A stretch of DNA of 64,000 bases from Pseudanabaena galeata CCNP1313. GTDB taxonomy: Bacteria > Cyanobacteriota > Cyanobacteriia > Pseudanabaenales > Pseudanabaenaceae. A model generated the notes under the pieces. The model saw only the letters and a program-made list of their open reading frames with translations, searched no databases and was not told where the DNA came from. The stretch is from assembly GCF_029910235.1 (NCBI RefSeq), contig NZ_CP112874.1:372001-436000 (forward strand), in the 5' to 3' direction. A program made the translations under genes and the position numbers. Shown piece after piece: positions 1 through 11,500 of the stretch (its first letter is position 1; the number at the start of each line of letters is the position of its first letter).

Positions 1-438
1 GAGGCGATCTAGGGTTGATTGCAGTTTTTGCTTTTGTGCGCGTAAATCGTGAACAAATGCTAGAGTTTTGTTAATTGTAATTTCTAAATCTTCAAAGTCA
101 ATGGGCTTCATCAAAAAGTCAAACGCCCCACGATTCATCGCGGTGCGAATGTTTTTCATGTCGCCAAATGCAGAAATAACTACGGCTTTTAGGGGAGATT
201 CAAACTCTGCTAAGTTTGTCAATAAGGTTAATCCATCCATCTTTGGCATTTGGATGTCAGTCAAGATCATGTCAATCGAATTTGATTCTCGGATAATCTC
301 TAGTGCTTCCACCCCATTTTGAGCAAATTGAAAACTTAGCTCTCCATTCCGAATTCTTTTTCTAAATATCTGCTTAAACAGGCGTTGAATTTCAAACTCA
401 TCATCAACGACTAATACTAAATTTGTCCCTTCTTTCAT
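1..438 (-). CDS. Response regulator receiver protein, C-terminus beyond the window
   Basis: A CheY-like receiver domain fills the visible 146 codons. The acidic pair is D12-D13, the phospho-acceptor is D61 in the motif TDIQMPKMDG, a Ser lies in VVISAFGD and the conserved Lys in FLMKPID. After about residue 122 a charged helix starts, and the protein continues past the left edge, so its output domain is unknown. The ATG at 438 has no clear Shine-Dalgarno sequence. It lies 74 bp downstream of the large hybrid kinase on the same strand and is probably its co-transcribed phosphorylation partner; that pairing is inference. Confidence 0.85.
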   Translation of the reverse strand, partial: MKEGTNLVLVVDDEFEIQRLFKQIFRKRIRNGELSFQFAQNGVEALEIIRESNSIDMILTDIQMPKMDGLTLLTNLAEFESPLKAVVISAFGDMKNIRTAMNRGAFDFLMKPIDFEDLEITINKTLAFVHDLRAQKQKLQSTLDRL

Positions 439-512
439 AGTTGAGTTTTGGCGTAGGTATCCTTAAATACCAGTTTGTAAATTATTTTGGTTTGGAATTA
501 GTAGCTTATTTC

Positions 513-3500
513 TTAAGTATATCTGTAAGGTATGGTAACAATTATTTCAGTAAATTGACCAGCATTTGGATTAATAGTTAAAGTACCTTTATGTTGCTTA
601 ACGATTATATCGTGAGTAAGGAAAAGCCCTAACCCAGTGCCTTCTCCTGGAGGTTTAGTTGTAAAGAAAGGATCTAAGATCTGGCTTTGGATCTCTGGGG
701 GAATACCACAACCATTGTCACGAATCCTAATCTCGACGCGATCGCCGAGACTGAGCGTCGAAAGGCTGAGTGTTGGACGATAGTTTTCTGCGTCTTTAGA
801 GGAATCTAGGAGATTCTTTTGGTAACGCATGGCATCACAGGCATTTTCAATGATATTAATGAAAGCCCTACTCATCGATCCCGTTACTAGATCAACTAAA
901 TCTAAATTAGCAGTATAGTCAGTCAGAATTGTGATGTTGAAGTTGTTGTCTAGCATTTTTTTACTGTGATAAGCCAGTTTTAAGGATTGGTCAAGCAAAT
1001 CATTAATTTGAGTCAGTTGTGGGGCTGCCTTAGCCTCATCAGTACGCGCATGTTGCATCATATTAGAGATGATATTTTCGGCTCTTTGACTATGGTTACA
1101 AATCGTCGTGGCATTTTCTTGGATATCGGCGATCACAGTTGTGACAAAATCTGAGGTGTCGAGATCCAAAGAAGGGAACAAAGGCTGAATTGTCTCTAGC
1201 AATTCTTGACTGAGTTCAATCGAGCCTTTTGCATAGTTTGTGACAAAGTTTAGAGGATTGCGTAACTCATGGGCTATACCAGCAGTGAGTGTACCAAGGG
1301 ATGCAAGTTTTTCTTGGGCAATAATTCGATCTTGAGCCTTTATGAGTGCAGTGGTTCGTTCTTTAACTCGCAGTTCGAGACTTTTGTTTAGTTGAGATAA
1401 TTCTTGGAGAAGCTGATCGCGTTCTAGTTCCGTGGCTTTGCGATCGCTAATATCTTCAGAAATACAAATCAAATAATCGGGGTTACCATGCTCATCGAAT
1501 ATAGGAACTTTAATAGTATGAAGAATTCTCCGCCCCAACGACAAACTATCAATTGGTTCTTCAGGAATATCTTCAATTCTACCGAGCGCAAATGACGAAC
1601 GATCCTTTTTTTTAAAGAAATCAGATTGCTCTTTTGGAAACAAATCATAAAGAGAATTACCAATTGCCTGCTCTCTTGTCAAACCAAACATCCTTTCACA
1701 GGTATTATTACATAGCAAAAATTCGCCAAAATTTTCTTCTTTGCCATTTTTGACAAATAGAGCCACTGGTATATTTTCAATAATTGCTTCTAAAAAGTTA
1801 CGTGCTTTTGACAGTTCCTTTGTTCGTTCTTGTACACGCTGCTCCAGCTCGGCATTTAATACTTGCAAGTCTTCAAATACTTGCATTCTCTCAAGTTCGG
1901 CAGATGCTCTCGCACCAAAAATCCTCAGTAATATTTCCGCCCGTTTTGGATTATCTAAAGGTTCGTGATTTAATACGCAAATCACCCCAATCTTCTCTCC
2001 TGCTGAATTTTGTAGAGCCATGCCCATGTAATTATCTGCTTCCATTTTTACCAAATCCTCATCAAGAGGAAATAGCTGTTTTACTCCAGAAGAACAGTTG
2101 TAGATGCCATTACGAAAAGCTGATCCGCAGGGAGTATGATCAATTGGATAAGTAAGATTTGGCTGAATCTGGTTGTTTGTATACCATGCTACAGTTTCTA
2201 GGTTTTCTCCAGCCAATTTAGTAATGAAGACATTGGAAACATCAAGGGCGATCGCAATATGTTTCACTAACTCTGGAAAAAACTCTTTGCCAGTGACAGA
2301 AGCTGTACCTTCCAATAAACTTTGGAGTGCTAATTCTGATTGCTTGCGATCGCTTATATCTCTAACTAAAAGCAAAACTTCATCATCCGTATAAGGGACA
2401 ATTCTCACTTCTTCAGTTTGTACTTTGCCATCTACCAAGATCTCTTGCTCATAGAGTTGAATATCGCCAGTTTGAAGAGCCTCTTCGATCATCTTCATTC
2501 TTTGTTCAACTAAGTTAGGAGATAAATCCTTATCTAGATGAGTTCCCACAAAGTCTTTAGCTTCTCCAAATACTTTAAAGCTATTTGTACTATGGAATTC
2601 AAGATAAGTTCCATCTTTATGGATTCGCATGATGAGATCTGGCAAAGCTCTAATTAAGGCGGCTTTATGGGATTCACTTTCTCGTAAAGCTATTTCTGCA
2701 AGTTTGCGATCGCTGATATCACGACCCAAGATCAGAACTTCATTTTCGCCACAAGCTACCACCCTACATTCTTCAATTTGTAAGAGTCCCCCCACTAAAA
2801 TTTCTTGCTCATATACTTGGATTTGCTTTGTTGCTAAAGCATTATGAATCGCATTCATGCGTCTTTCTGCTAACTCGTGAGGAAGGGTATCTTTTAAATT
2901 AGTACCGATAAAGTCACCAGTTTTACCAATTACTTTAAAGTTACTAGTCGAGTAGAAATCAAGATATATTCCTTCTCGGCTAACCCGCATTACTAAGTCT
3001 GGTAAAGCTTCAATTAAAGCTCGTTGTTTTTGTTCGCTTATCCTTAAGGCTTCTTCATTTGCTTTGCGATCGCTAATATCAGAGACTGAGCCGACAAAGC
3101 CCACGACATCACCATTGGCACTGCGTTCGGGAACGGCTTGTACAAAGCCCCATTTGGTTGAACCATCAGGATAGAGATATTGATGTTCGATGCAATATTC
3201 GACATTATGTCCAAGATTTGACTGTTCGACAAAGTTTGTCCAATCGGCATATACTCTGACGATCTCGTCGGGATGTAAGTTCTTACTCCAGCCATTACCT
3301 AAACTTTCGTCGATAGAAAGTCCAGTGATTAGGAGGGTTTTGGCATTGGCATACGTGCAATTTCCTTTGGAATCGTTGCGAAAGATGCCAACAGGACTCA
3401 TTTCTGAAAGAATGCGATAGTGTTCTTCGCTCCGTTGCAGTTGTTGAGTACGTTCTCGCACTTGCTTTTCTAGGTTGGCATTAAGGATCTCTAGCTCTAA

Positions 3501-3941
3501 TTTGGCTCGTTCGAGGGCTACATACTGCTCTTCGATGGTGCGATCTTTTTTATAACTTCGCAAAGCTTCAGATACAGTTAGGTGAAGATCGTTCTCATTC
3601 CAAGGCTTTGACATAAACCGATAGAGGTTGCCGCGATTGACGACATTGCCAACATCTTCGGCGCGGGCTTGTCCCGTGAGCATTACCTTAAGGATTTTGG
3701 GATAGCGATCGTGGAGTTCGATCAAAAACTGATCGCCTCTCATGTTAGGCATAATCTGATCGGCAATGACGAGGGGAAGTTCGTGTCCACTATCGATCAG
3801 ATCCTCAACAACCTCTAGGGCTTCCTCTGCACTTTCGGCAATTTCAATCATGAAATCAGGAAAGTAGCGCATTAATTGAGTTCTAATGCTAAGAAGAACA
3901 TTGCGTTCGTCGTCAACACAAAGGATCGTTGGGTTGCTCAT
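513..3941 (-). CDS. Hybrid sensor histidine kinase: receiver, PAS x4, GAF, HisKA, HATPase
   Basis: This is a soluble 1142-residue phosphorelay kinase with no membrane segment. In order: an N-terminal receiver (CVDDE, phospho-Asp in VIADQIMPN, residues 1-130), a coiled coil, three PAS domains (about 170-535, each closed by an ISDRK motif), a GAF domain (about 545-700), a coiled coil, a fourth PAS (about 740-860), a HisKA domain with its His near residue 889 in IAHELRNPL, and a HATPase domain with N-box [10 protein letters not shown] and G-boxes DNGCGIP and [11 protein letters not shown]2 and PAS3 resemble each other closely and look like an internal duplication. A leading receiver suggests that it takes phosphate from, or is gated by, another kinase. 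It follows the 4003-5289 kinase by 61 bp on the same strand. The signal is unknown. Confidence 0.9.
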   Translation of the reverse strand: MSNPTILCVDDERNVLLSIRTQLMRYFPDFMIEIAESAEEALEVVEDLIDSGHELPLVIADQIMPNMRGDQFLIELHDRYPKILKVMLTGQARAEDVGNVVNRGNLYRFMSKPWNENDLHLTVSEALRSYKKDRTIEEQYVALERAKLELEILNANLEKQVRERTQQLQRSEEHYRILSEMSPVGIFRNDSKGNCTYANAKTLLITGLSIDESLGNGWSKNLHPDEIVRVYADWTNFVEQSNLGHNVEYCIEHQYLYPDGSTKWGFVQAVPERSANGDVVGFVGSVSDISDRKANEEALRISEQKQRALIEALPDLVMRVSREGIYLDFYSTSNFKVIGKTGDFIGTNLKDTLPHELAERRMNAIHNALATKQIQVYEQEILVGGLLQIEECRVVACGENEVLILGRDISDRKLAEIALRESESHKAALIRALPDLIMRIHKDGTYLEFHSTNSFKVFGEAKDFVGTHLDKDLSPNLVEQRMKMIEEALQTGDIQLYEQEILVDGKVQTEEVRIVPYTDDEVLLLVRDISDRKQSELALQSLLEGTASVTGKEFFPELVKHIAIALDVSNVFITKLAGENLETVAWYTNNQIQPNLTYPIDHTPCGSAFRNGIYNCSSGVKQLFPLDEDLVKMEADNYMGMALQNSAGEKIGVICVLNHEPLDNPKRAEILLRIFGARASAELERMQVFEDLQVLNAELEQRVQERTKELSKARNFLEAIIENIPVALFVKNGKEENFGEFLLCNNTCERMFGLTREQAIGNSLYDLFPKEQSDFFKKKDRSSFALGRIEDIPEEPIDSLSLGRRILHTIKVPIFDEHGNPDYLICISEDISDRKATELERDQLLQELSQLNKSLELRVKERTTALIKAQDRIIAQEKLASLGTLTAGIAHELRNPLNFVTNYAKGSIELSQELLETIQPLFPSLDLDTSDFVTTVIADIQENATTICNHSQRAENIISNMMQHARTDEAKAAPQLTQINDLLDQSLKLAYHSKKMLDNNFNITILTDYTANLDLVDLVTGSMSRAFINIIENACDAMRYQKNLLDSSKDAENYRPTLSLSTLSLGDRVEIRIRDNGCGIPPEIQSQILDPFFTTKPPGEGTGLGLFLTHDIIVKQHKGTLTINPNAGQFTEIIVTIPYRYT

Positions 3942-4002
3942 AGCTAATTAATAAAACTGGTTGTTTTTTGCTTCAGCGCACAGCACTATAACTGATAGTA
4001 AC

Positions 4003-5289
4003 TCAAGCCTTAAGTGGTATGCCCACAGTAAAGCAACTACCATGCCCAAGCTGACTGTTCAGATCAACATAACCGTTGTGAAGTTCAACAATTTGCTTTA
4101 CTATTGCCAGCCCTATTCCTATGCCTTCGTAATTGCGGTTAAGCCCACTGTCAATCTGTAGAAACGGTTGAAATAACCTGTTTTGATCGCTAGGGGAGAT
4201 CCCAAGCCCAGTATCAGTAATTGCGAAATAAATCCAAGAGTTAATATTTAACACTTCCTGATGATTAGCTCCCTGCTCTAACGAATCTGATGTCTTGGTA
4301 ATACCAGAAGAGGTTATTTGCTTACTGTCTGGCTGATCCATCTTTACTTCCATGCTGACCGCACCACCAGTTGGAGTAAATTTGATCGCATTTTCGAGTA
4401 AGTTAATTAATACTTGCCTTATCCGAATCGGATCGGCTTCAAAGAATTTGATGTCTGGATATATGTTTATCGTAATTTGAATTTGCTTTTTGAGAGCCTG
4501 TTGTTTCACAAAGTCTAGACAGGAATTACATAAATCGGCGATCGGCACAGATTCGATATCGAGTTCCACTAAACCTGTTGTAAGCTTTGAGATATCTAGA
4601 ATATCATTAATCAATTTCAGAAGATGATTACTACTACTTTGAATGAGGGCGATCGCATCCTTTTGACTAGGATTGATCGAGCCATAAATTTCTTCAAGTA
4701 AACATTCCGACATACCCAAGATCGCGTTAAATGGTGTCCGTAACTCATGATTCATCATGGAAAGAAATTCATCTTTTAATTTAGAAACTCTTTTGAGTTC
4801 TACATTAGCGCTCTCAAGATTAGCATTTAGCTCTATTAGTTCTAGATTAGTTTGCTCAAGGGCTACCTGATGCTTGGCAAGTTGTTTATCTTGCTCATAT
4901 CTACGCAAAGCTTCCGCTACAGTTAGCCTCAAATCTGTTTCGTTCCAAGGTTTAGATATAAAACGATAGAGGTTTCCGCGATTGACGACATTGCCAATAT
5001 CTTCAACATTGGCTTGTCCTGTTAGCATCACCTTGAGGATCTGAGGATGGTGGTGATGGACTTCGATTAAAAATTCATCTCCTTTCATCTTCGGCATAAT
5101 CTGGTCGGCAATTACCAGAGCAACATCCCCCCCGTTGGATAATATCTCCTCAATAACTTCTAGTGCTTCATTGCCACTTTCGGCAATTTCAATCTTACAA
5201 TCTGAGAAAAAATGCATTAACTGGTTTCTAAGCATCAGTAGAACATTGCGCTCATCATCAACACAAATAATAGTTGGTTTGTTTGTCAT
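4003..5289 (-). CDS. Hybrid histidine kinase with N-terminal receiver domain
   Basis: A soluble kinase of 428 residues. The receiver (about 1-125, [17 protein letters not shown] near its end) closely matches the receiver of the next gene downstream. A coiled coil follows, then HisKA with the His near residue 180 in NHELRTPFNA, then HATPase with N-box NLLENAIKF and G-boxes DTGLGI and GIGIGLAI. There are no sensory domains, so input probably arrives through the receiver. It is the first gene of the minus-strand cluster that continues through 513-3941 to the receiver protein at the window edge, and the two receivers probably arose by duplication. The start at 5289 is an ATG. Confidence 0.9.
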   Translation of the reverse strand: MTNKPTIICVDDERNVLLMLRNQLMHFFSDCKIEIAESGNEALEVIEEILSNGGDVALVIADQIMPKMKGDEFLIEVHHHHPQILKVMLTGQANVEDIGNVVNRGNLYRFISKPWNETDLRLTVAEALRRYEQDKQLAKHQVALEQTNLELIELNANLESANVELKRVSKLKDEFLSMMNHELRTPFNAILGMSECLLEEIYGSINPSQKDAIALIQSSSNHLLKLINDILDISKLTTGLVELDIESVPIADLCNSCLDFVKQQALKKQIQITINIYPDIKFFEADPIRIRQVLINLLENAIKFTPTGGAVSMEVKMDQPDSKQITSSGITKTSDSLEQGANHQEVLNINSWIYFAITDTGLGISPSDQNRLFQPFLQIDSGLNRNYEGIGIGLAIVKQIVELHNGYVDLNSQLGHGSCFTVGIPLKA

Positions 5290-5350
5290 CAGTTTCTAAA
5301 GATGGAGTTGATATTACTAGGGAATTAAAAATGCGATAGTTCTTTAATAA

Positions 5351-5452
5351 TACCAATTCACGAAGGTGTTGCAACACTTTCGTGAATTAAAAAACAAACC
5401 CCATAAGGATTTTAAAAACATAAAATGGCTATGCCATTTTGTGTTTTGGTAT
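5351..5452. repeat. Family A palindromic element, two hairpins
   Basis: An element of about 102 bp bounded by ATACCAA and TTGGTAT, flanked by TA-rich sequence. It contains one hairpin with arms around AATTCACGAAGGTGTTG and a second around ACATAAAATGGC. It matches, in opposite orientation, the element at 42006-42108. The shared ends and layout suggest a non-autonomous mobile element. Confidence 0.7.
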
Positions 5453-5488
5453 TAGATTTGGATTGGGATCAAGTAGCCCAGTATAGCT

Positions 5489-5555
5489 AAACCCAAAAGC
5501 TAAAATCTTGTTTCGACCGCGTAGCGGTCGAAACAAGATTTTAACTTTTGGGTTT
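5489..5555. terminator. Long perfect hairpin, possible bidirectional terminator
   Basis: AAACCCAAAAG arms flank a long stem ending in CGACCGC-GTA-GCGGTCG. It lies between the end of the giant kinase gene (5588) and the start of the kinase at 5289. Apart from this hairpin and the family A element, the 298-bp gap shows nothing recognisable. Confidence 0.5.
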
Positions 5556-5587
5556 GCATGTCTTATACCTAATAACTTAATTGACGT

Positions 5588-8500
5588 TCAGTAGTGTGGG
5601 GATTCAGTCAAAGGAATAATAACTGAAAATGTGACTCGCCCACTTTGACTTCTAACTTGAATATTACCATCATGCTTTCGCACTATCTGTCGGACAATAT
5701 CTAATCCTAGTCCACTGCCTTCACCTCTTGGCTTGGTTGTAAAAAACGGTTCAAATAGTCTCGGCATTATTTCATCAGGAATTGCAGCACCTGAATTAGT
5801 GATTTCAACTACCACTTGTCCTGATTGCTGCGCGATCGCTATTTCTAGAGTTCCCGCTTTACCGATCGCGCCGATCGCATAGATAGCATTGTCTATCAAA
5901 TTAACCCAAACCTGCGTAAGTGCATCTGGGTCACAGAGAAGATCGGGGACTGGCTCATATCTGCGAATCACCTCTATTCCTTGCTTCAAACGATTTTGAT
6001 ATAGCGTCAAGGCGATCTCAATCCCATCACTAATTTGGATGAGGCTTTTCGCTTCCGATTGGCTTTGATGGCTGTAGGTTTTGAGCGCAAACACAATCTT
6101 TGCAGCGCGATCAACTTCCTGTTGAATGTTGTTAGTACATTGATATTGCAATACCATATCGTACGCTATCTGCAAGATTTCATTGCTATTGTCTGCTTGC
6201 AGGATCGATTCATAGCTTTGCAGGGCTTCTCCTGTCCGCAATAGGATAAGCTGCATTGCTATGTTCTGAAAATTGTTAACGCCTTGAGCTTTTAACGATG
6301 CTTCAATCTGTCGGCGCTGTTTTCGTTCTTCTTTGGTTGAGAGTGTTTGTTGATTTTGGAGCGATGTATTTACTAATCTGAGAAATGCTTCTTGCTGCTG
6401 AGGTGAAAGGCTTTGAATCAATTCTGGAAGCTTTTGTAGAGAGTTCTGAAATGCTGAAAATATATTACTAGCTGCGGCGCGGATTACTCCCAGTGGAGTA
6501 TTAATTTCATGAGCTACACTGGCTGTGAGTTGCCCTAATGCTGCCATCTTTTCAGAAAAAATTAGTTCGTTTTGTGTGGTCTGGAGATTTGTTAAGGCTT
6601 CAGAAAGCTCTTGGGTACGTTCTTCAACTTTTTGTTCTAGGGTTTGAGAGTACTCTTCGAGTTGTTTGGCTTGTAATTGCAACTTTGCTTCAGCAGCTTT
6701 GCGATCGCTGATATCTGTGTGAGTTCCCAACATCCGTAAGGGTTGATGAGAACTATCCCATTCAACAATCTTACCTAACGAAAGAATCCATTTCCAGTCA
6801 CCGTTTTTAGTGCGTTGTCGAAATTCTACGATGTAATTGGCAATTTCTCCATTCACATAGGCTTGATAAGTACCTGCAACTCGCTCTAGATCGTCTGGAT
6901 GCAGACGTTCGATCCACCTAGCGTTTGTTTCCTGAAATTCGGCTGGATCGTACCCCAACATGGTGGCATATTCAGTACTGACGATCGCATTACCAGTTTG
7001 TAGATTGAGATCGTATAGTCCCTGATTTGCAGCCATCAGTGCTAAACGTAGACGTTCTTCGCTATTTTGCATATTCACTTCCGCTTTTTTGCGATCGCTA
7101 ATATCGCGAGCCACCCAAATGACCGATTGCTCACTCATGGGAGAACATCTTGCACTAAACCAGAATTCTTTATCTTGGATCAACAGGCTATATTCATATT
7201 CTTGAGTTTTTTGTTTGTCTAGAGTCTTCCTGATTACTGATAGAAATTGTTCAGATTGTTCGGGCGGAAAAATCTCTTGAATTTTTTTGCCAATGAGTAG
7301 ATCGGGAGGGAGATAAAGCTTGTCTGCATTAGTTGGGGCTATCTTAATATATGTTCCAGTTCGATCTACCACAAAGACAACATCATCCATCCCCAAAAAC
7401 AAGCTGCGTAGTTCTAATTCAGATGCTTGTAAAGCTGCCTCTGTTCTTTTTTGCTCACTGATATCACGCATAATCGTTGATAGGTATTCCAGTTCGCCTG
7501 ATGGGGCTTTATGTGCCATCAAAACTTGCGATACAGGAATCTCTTGTCCTTCTGGAGTCAATATTGCTGTTTCTCCAGTCCAATGACCCTGTTGAACTGC
7601 TTGAGGGATTGCTTTTTGATAGAGTAGATCTAAAGCCCATTGAGGATGGGAATCCTGTATCTGATAACCTGCCAACGATGCGCTTTGCTCAATGTTTAAA
7701 AATTGGCGTAATCTTTGGTTTGTCCAAGTAATTTGACCGTCTGGACTAGCAGTACCAATATAGTCTGAAGACGCTTCTAGAATTCTTAACAAACGTGTTT
7801 GTTCTTTTTCTAGATTTTTGCGATCGCTGATATCCCGCAAAATCCCTTGTAGCCCGATCGCACTTCCATTGACATCAAAAATGGGGGTCATATTTAGCGT
7901 TACCCATAGATAACTACCATCTTGGCAAAGGTGACGGAATTCTATGTTTTGATGCTTCTCTCCTTGCTCTAGCGCCAATCTAGCAGGTGCAATAGCCTTT
8001 TCTAAGTCATCAGGATGAATCAATTTTATTAAGGACTGTCCTATCCATTCACCAATGGAAAAACCAAACATGGTCTGAAACTGGGGAGACAGATAGGTAA
8101 ATATGCTATCGGAATTTGCAGCCCAGATCATGTCATTGGCTCCTTCCACTAGCGTTCTGAATTTATTTTCACTCGCATACAGTGTTTGATAGAGTTGGGC
8201 ATTTTCTATGGAAATTGCAGCTTGAGAGCAGATTAGGTTTAGCACTTCAAGGCGATCGCTTGTAAATGCTCCTATGGTCAAGCTGTTTTCTAGATATAAA
8301 ATCCCGATTAACTTGCCTTGTTTTAGAATGGGCATACATAGAACGCTTTTGGGGCGATATTTGAGAATGTAGCGATCGCTTGCAAATTGGGCATCTTGTC
8401 GGGCATCACTCAAAACTATGGGTTCTAAACTATGCTTGACTTGATTGACGATACCAATCGCCATATCTTCATTGTGTTCTAAGGATAAGGGAGATGGCAA

Positions 8501-11500
8501 TATTTGCGAAGGTTGTCCAGATTCCACGAGCGCGACAATTTGCAACTCTGGTTCTGATTGCAACAGTAAGACGCATTTATCGGCTCCAGAATTAATATTG
8601 GCAATATTTAGGAGCGCTTCTAATAGTTTTGAAAGCTCTATCTCTTCAGAAATTGCTTGCGAAGCTTTTAGCAGAGTCGTTAAATCTATTGCTTCTGAGG
8701 TGCTACTAGAGGAACTGGACGATTTTTTCTGGAAAGAGCCAATGGAGTCTCGAAGAATAGGTGCGAGTAGTTGGGGATAGCGATTTTCGAGGTCGGTGAC
8801 TTTGGCGATTGCTCCCCAGCGAACATAGCCATAATAGGCTTCAGTCATATAGACTTGAGCTATTTTCTCTCTGCCCCAATCAAGATAAAACTTCGCGGCG
8901 AGTTCGTTGGCAAGCGCTTCTTCTTGGATGTAACTGTTTTCCTTTGCACCTGCGATCGCGCGATCGTAAAGTTCGATTGCTTCTAGTTTATTCCCCAATA
9001 CATGTTGACGTTCTGCTTCTACCAAGTAGAATTTGTGTAAATGATTCATTGGTGCATTTTCTGCCCACTGTTTCAGTTTTCCTTGATTGACTGCAACTTT
9101 TTCAAGATATAGAGAACGCTCCGTATCATTCAATGATTGACAAAACTGCAAATAAATTAGAGAACCATAGAAGCAGAACGTCGTGACAACAAATGTTCCG
9201 ACCATACTATCAGCATAGGACTCCAATATCACTGCGTACTCTGCGGCTAATTGATATTGACCAAACAAGTAGGAGAGAACGATTTTATTGCTATATAAGT
9301 AGCAAAGGTCTGAATAATCATAAGCTTTTTGGAGTTTTGGAAGTTCAAGCACTTCAGCAAAGACTTCCCCTTCCACCTGATAGGGGATAGCTGACTGTCC
9401 GAGTAAGTTCAGTACAGTTTGATAATAGATAGCATGGATAATCAGCGCATTTTTTTGTTTGAGATGTAAGAGAATCTGGCCATAGGTTTTCATCTCCACG
9501 GCTAAAGTTGATAGTTCCTGCCCTGCATAATAGGCATGAGAACAATAGATTGCCGCATTTAACGTGCAACCCTCTAAATCTCCTGTTTCTAATCCAATTT
9601 GATGAGCTTTTCTGAAATAGGGTAGCGATCCCCGAAGTGATTCTTTCCAATGACTAATAAAACTATGCACAACAAAATAGGTACGACTTTTGCCGCCCTG
9701 TAGATGAAAACGCTCAAGAACGTTCAAGGCTAGTTGTCCAAACTGGTATCCTGCGTTAAAATCGCCCATAACTCCACAAAGCAGTAATCCATAATCAGCG
9801 TAAGAAAATGGCGAAATCTCACAATTACCGAAAGAAATCAACAACTCAATCTGCTTAAAGACCAATAATGACAACAACATTGGATCTGATTGGAAAGCAG
9901 AGGGTGTCATTTGCGTTAGGACACGCATTGTAGCTAACTGCACTGGATCGGTCATCAGAGGTGAATCTAACAAGCCCAAAATGTCACTATTTATCCATAA
10001 ACTTTTAGTTCTCTCTGCAACTTGTTGAATGTAATCAGGAGTAATTCGTTCGGGGAAATATACGCCTAATAAAGCAAGTAATTGCAATCCAAAATTGAGT
10101 GATTCCTGTGCCTTGCCCTGTGCTTTTATTCCCAATATTTTGATTTCGCATACTCGAATTCTATCAATTAAATTTTCAGTATGGGAGAGTACGATCGCAA
10201 CATATTCCTCCATTTGCGCGTAATTTGTACTTAAATAAGCAACTTCTGCGAACAACTCATAGATCGTTCGAGTTAAATCATGTTGTGTATTCCAGCTATC
10301 TTCTGTTAAATGTTCAATGCAGATTTCTAAATACTGAATTGCCGCATCATAAGCAGTTGATGTTTTAGCTTTTTGAGCCGCCATAAAATTTAATTGTAAC
10401 AGTTGCTCTCGCTCTGCAGCTTGCATAAGACTGCGACCAATATTCAAGTGATTGATCGTGACAAAAAAGCGATTTAATGTTTCTGCCGCTAAAGCCTTGC
10501 TAAGTTGCAGTTGACCAATCGTTAAGTGAGTAAACTGCTTTTGCTCCTCTGGAATCAGCGAATAAGCAGCTTGCTGAACGCGATCGTGCAGAAACTTATA
10601 AGTTGCATTCGCGTCAGTTGGCGCAATAGCATTTGTATCAGTTTGCGAAAAGAACTTATAGTCTTCCGTCGTGGGAATAATAAAACCTTCTTGTAAAGCT
10701 TGCCATAGCGCCGTTGCTGCACTTTCTGGAGGTTGTTGGGAGGCGATCGCTAGCGTCTGTAAATCAAACTGTGCGCCAATACAAGCAGCCACTTTGAGAA
10801 CATCCTGAGTATCTAAAGGCAACTTCTGTAATTGGCTTGCCATAAACTCAACCACATCATCGGCATGAGTTAATCTCGCTTTTGCGATATCGCAATGCCA
10901 ATTATGCAAATCCCAATTAAAAGTAATGCTCTTTTCTTCATATAAAGCCTTAAGCAACTGCATTGAGAAAAAGGGATTTCCTTCAGTCTTTTGATACACC
11001 AATTCTGTCAAAGGTAAAGCGCTGGGCAAATCACAAATCAAAGTATCAGCAATCCATTGATGTATATCGTCTTGGCTCAATGCTTGCAAAGTAATCTTGT
11101 TCACCGTTAAACCCGCCTTGATCACTTCTGATATTGTCATCATCAATGGATGAACTGGCGATACTTCGTTATCTCGATAGGCTCCCAACATCAATAGTTG
11201 TTTTGTGTCTTGTATTAACAGTTGCATTAATTTTAATGAAGACAAATCAGCCCATTGCAGGTCGTCCAAAAACATCACAAGGGGATGTTCGGGCGCGGCG
11301 AAAACTTGAATGAATTTTTGCAGCAGTAAATTGAAGCGATTTTGAGCCGCATTACCAGAAAGTTCAATAACATTAGGTTGACCGCCAATAATTCCTTCTA
11401 GCTCTGGGATCACCTCAACGATGACCTGCCCGTTCTCTCCCACTGCGTCAAGGACTTTGGTTTTCCATACTTTCAGTTGAGCGTCACTTTCACTCATCAG

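Noticed and set aside
1784-2155. A 123-codon plus-strand reading opposite the hybrid kinase
   Set aside because: It is antisense to a well-supported multi-domain kinase gene and has no family features.
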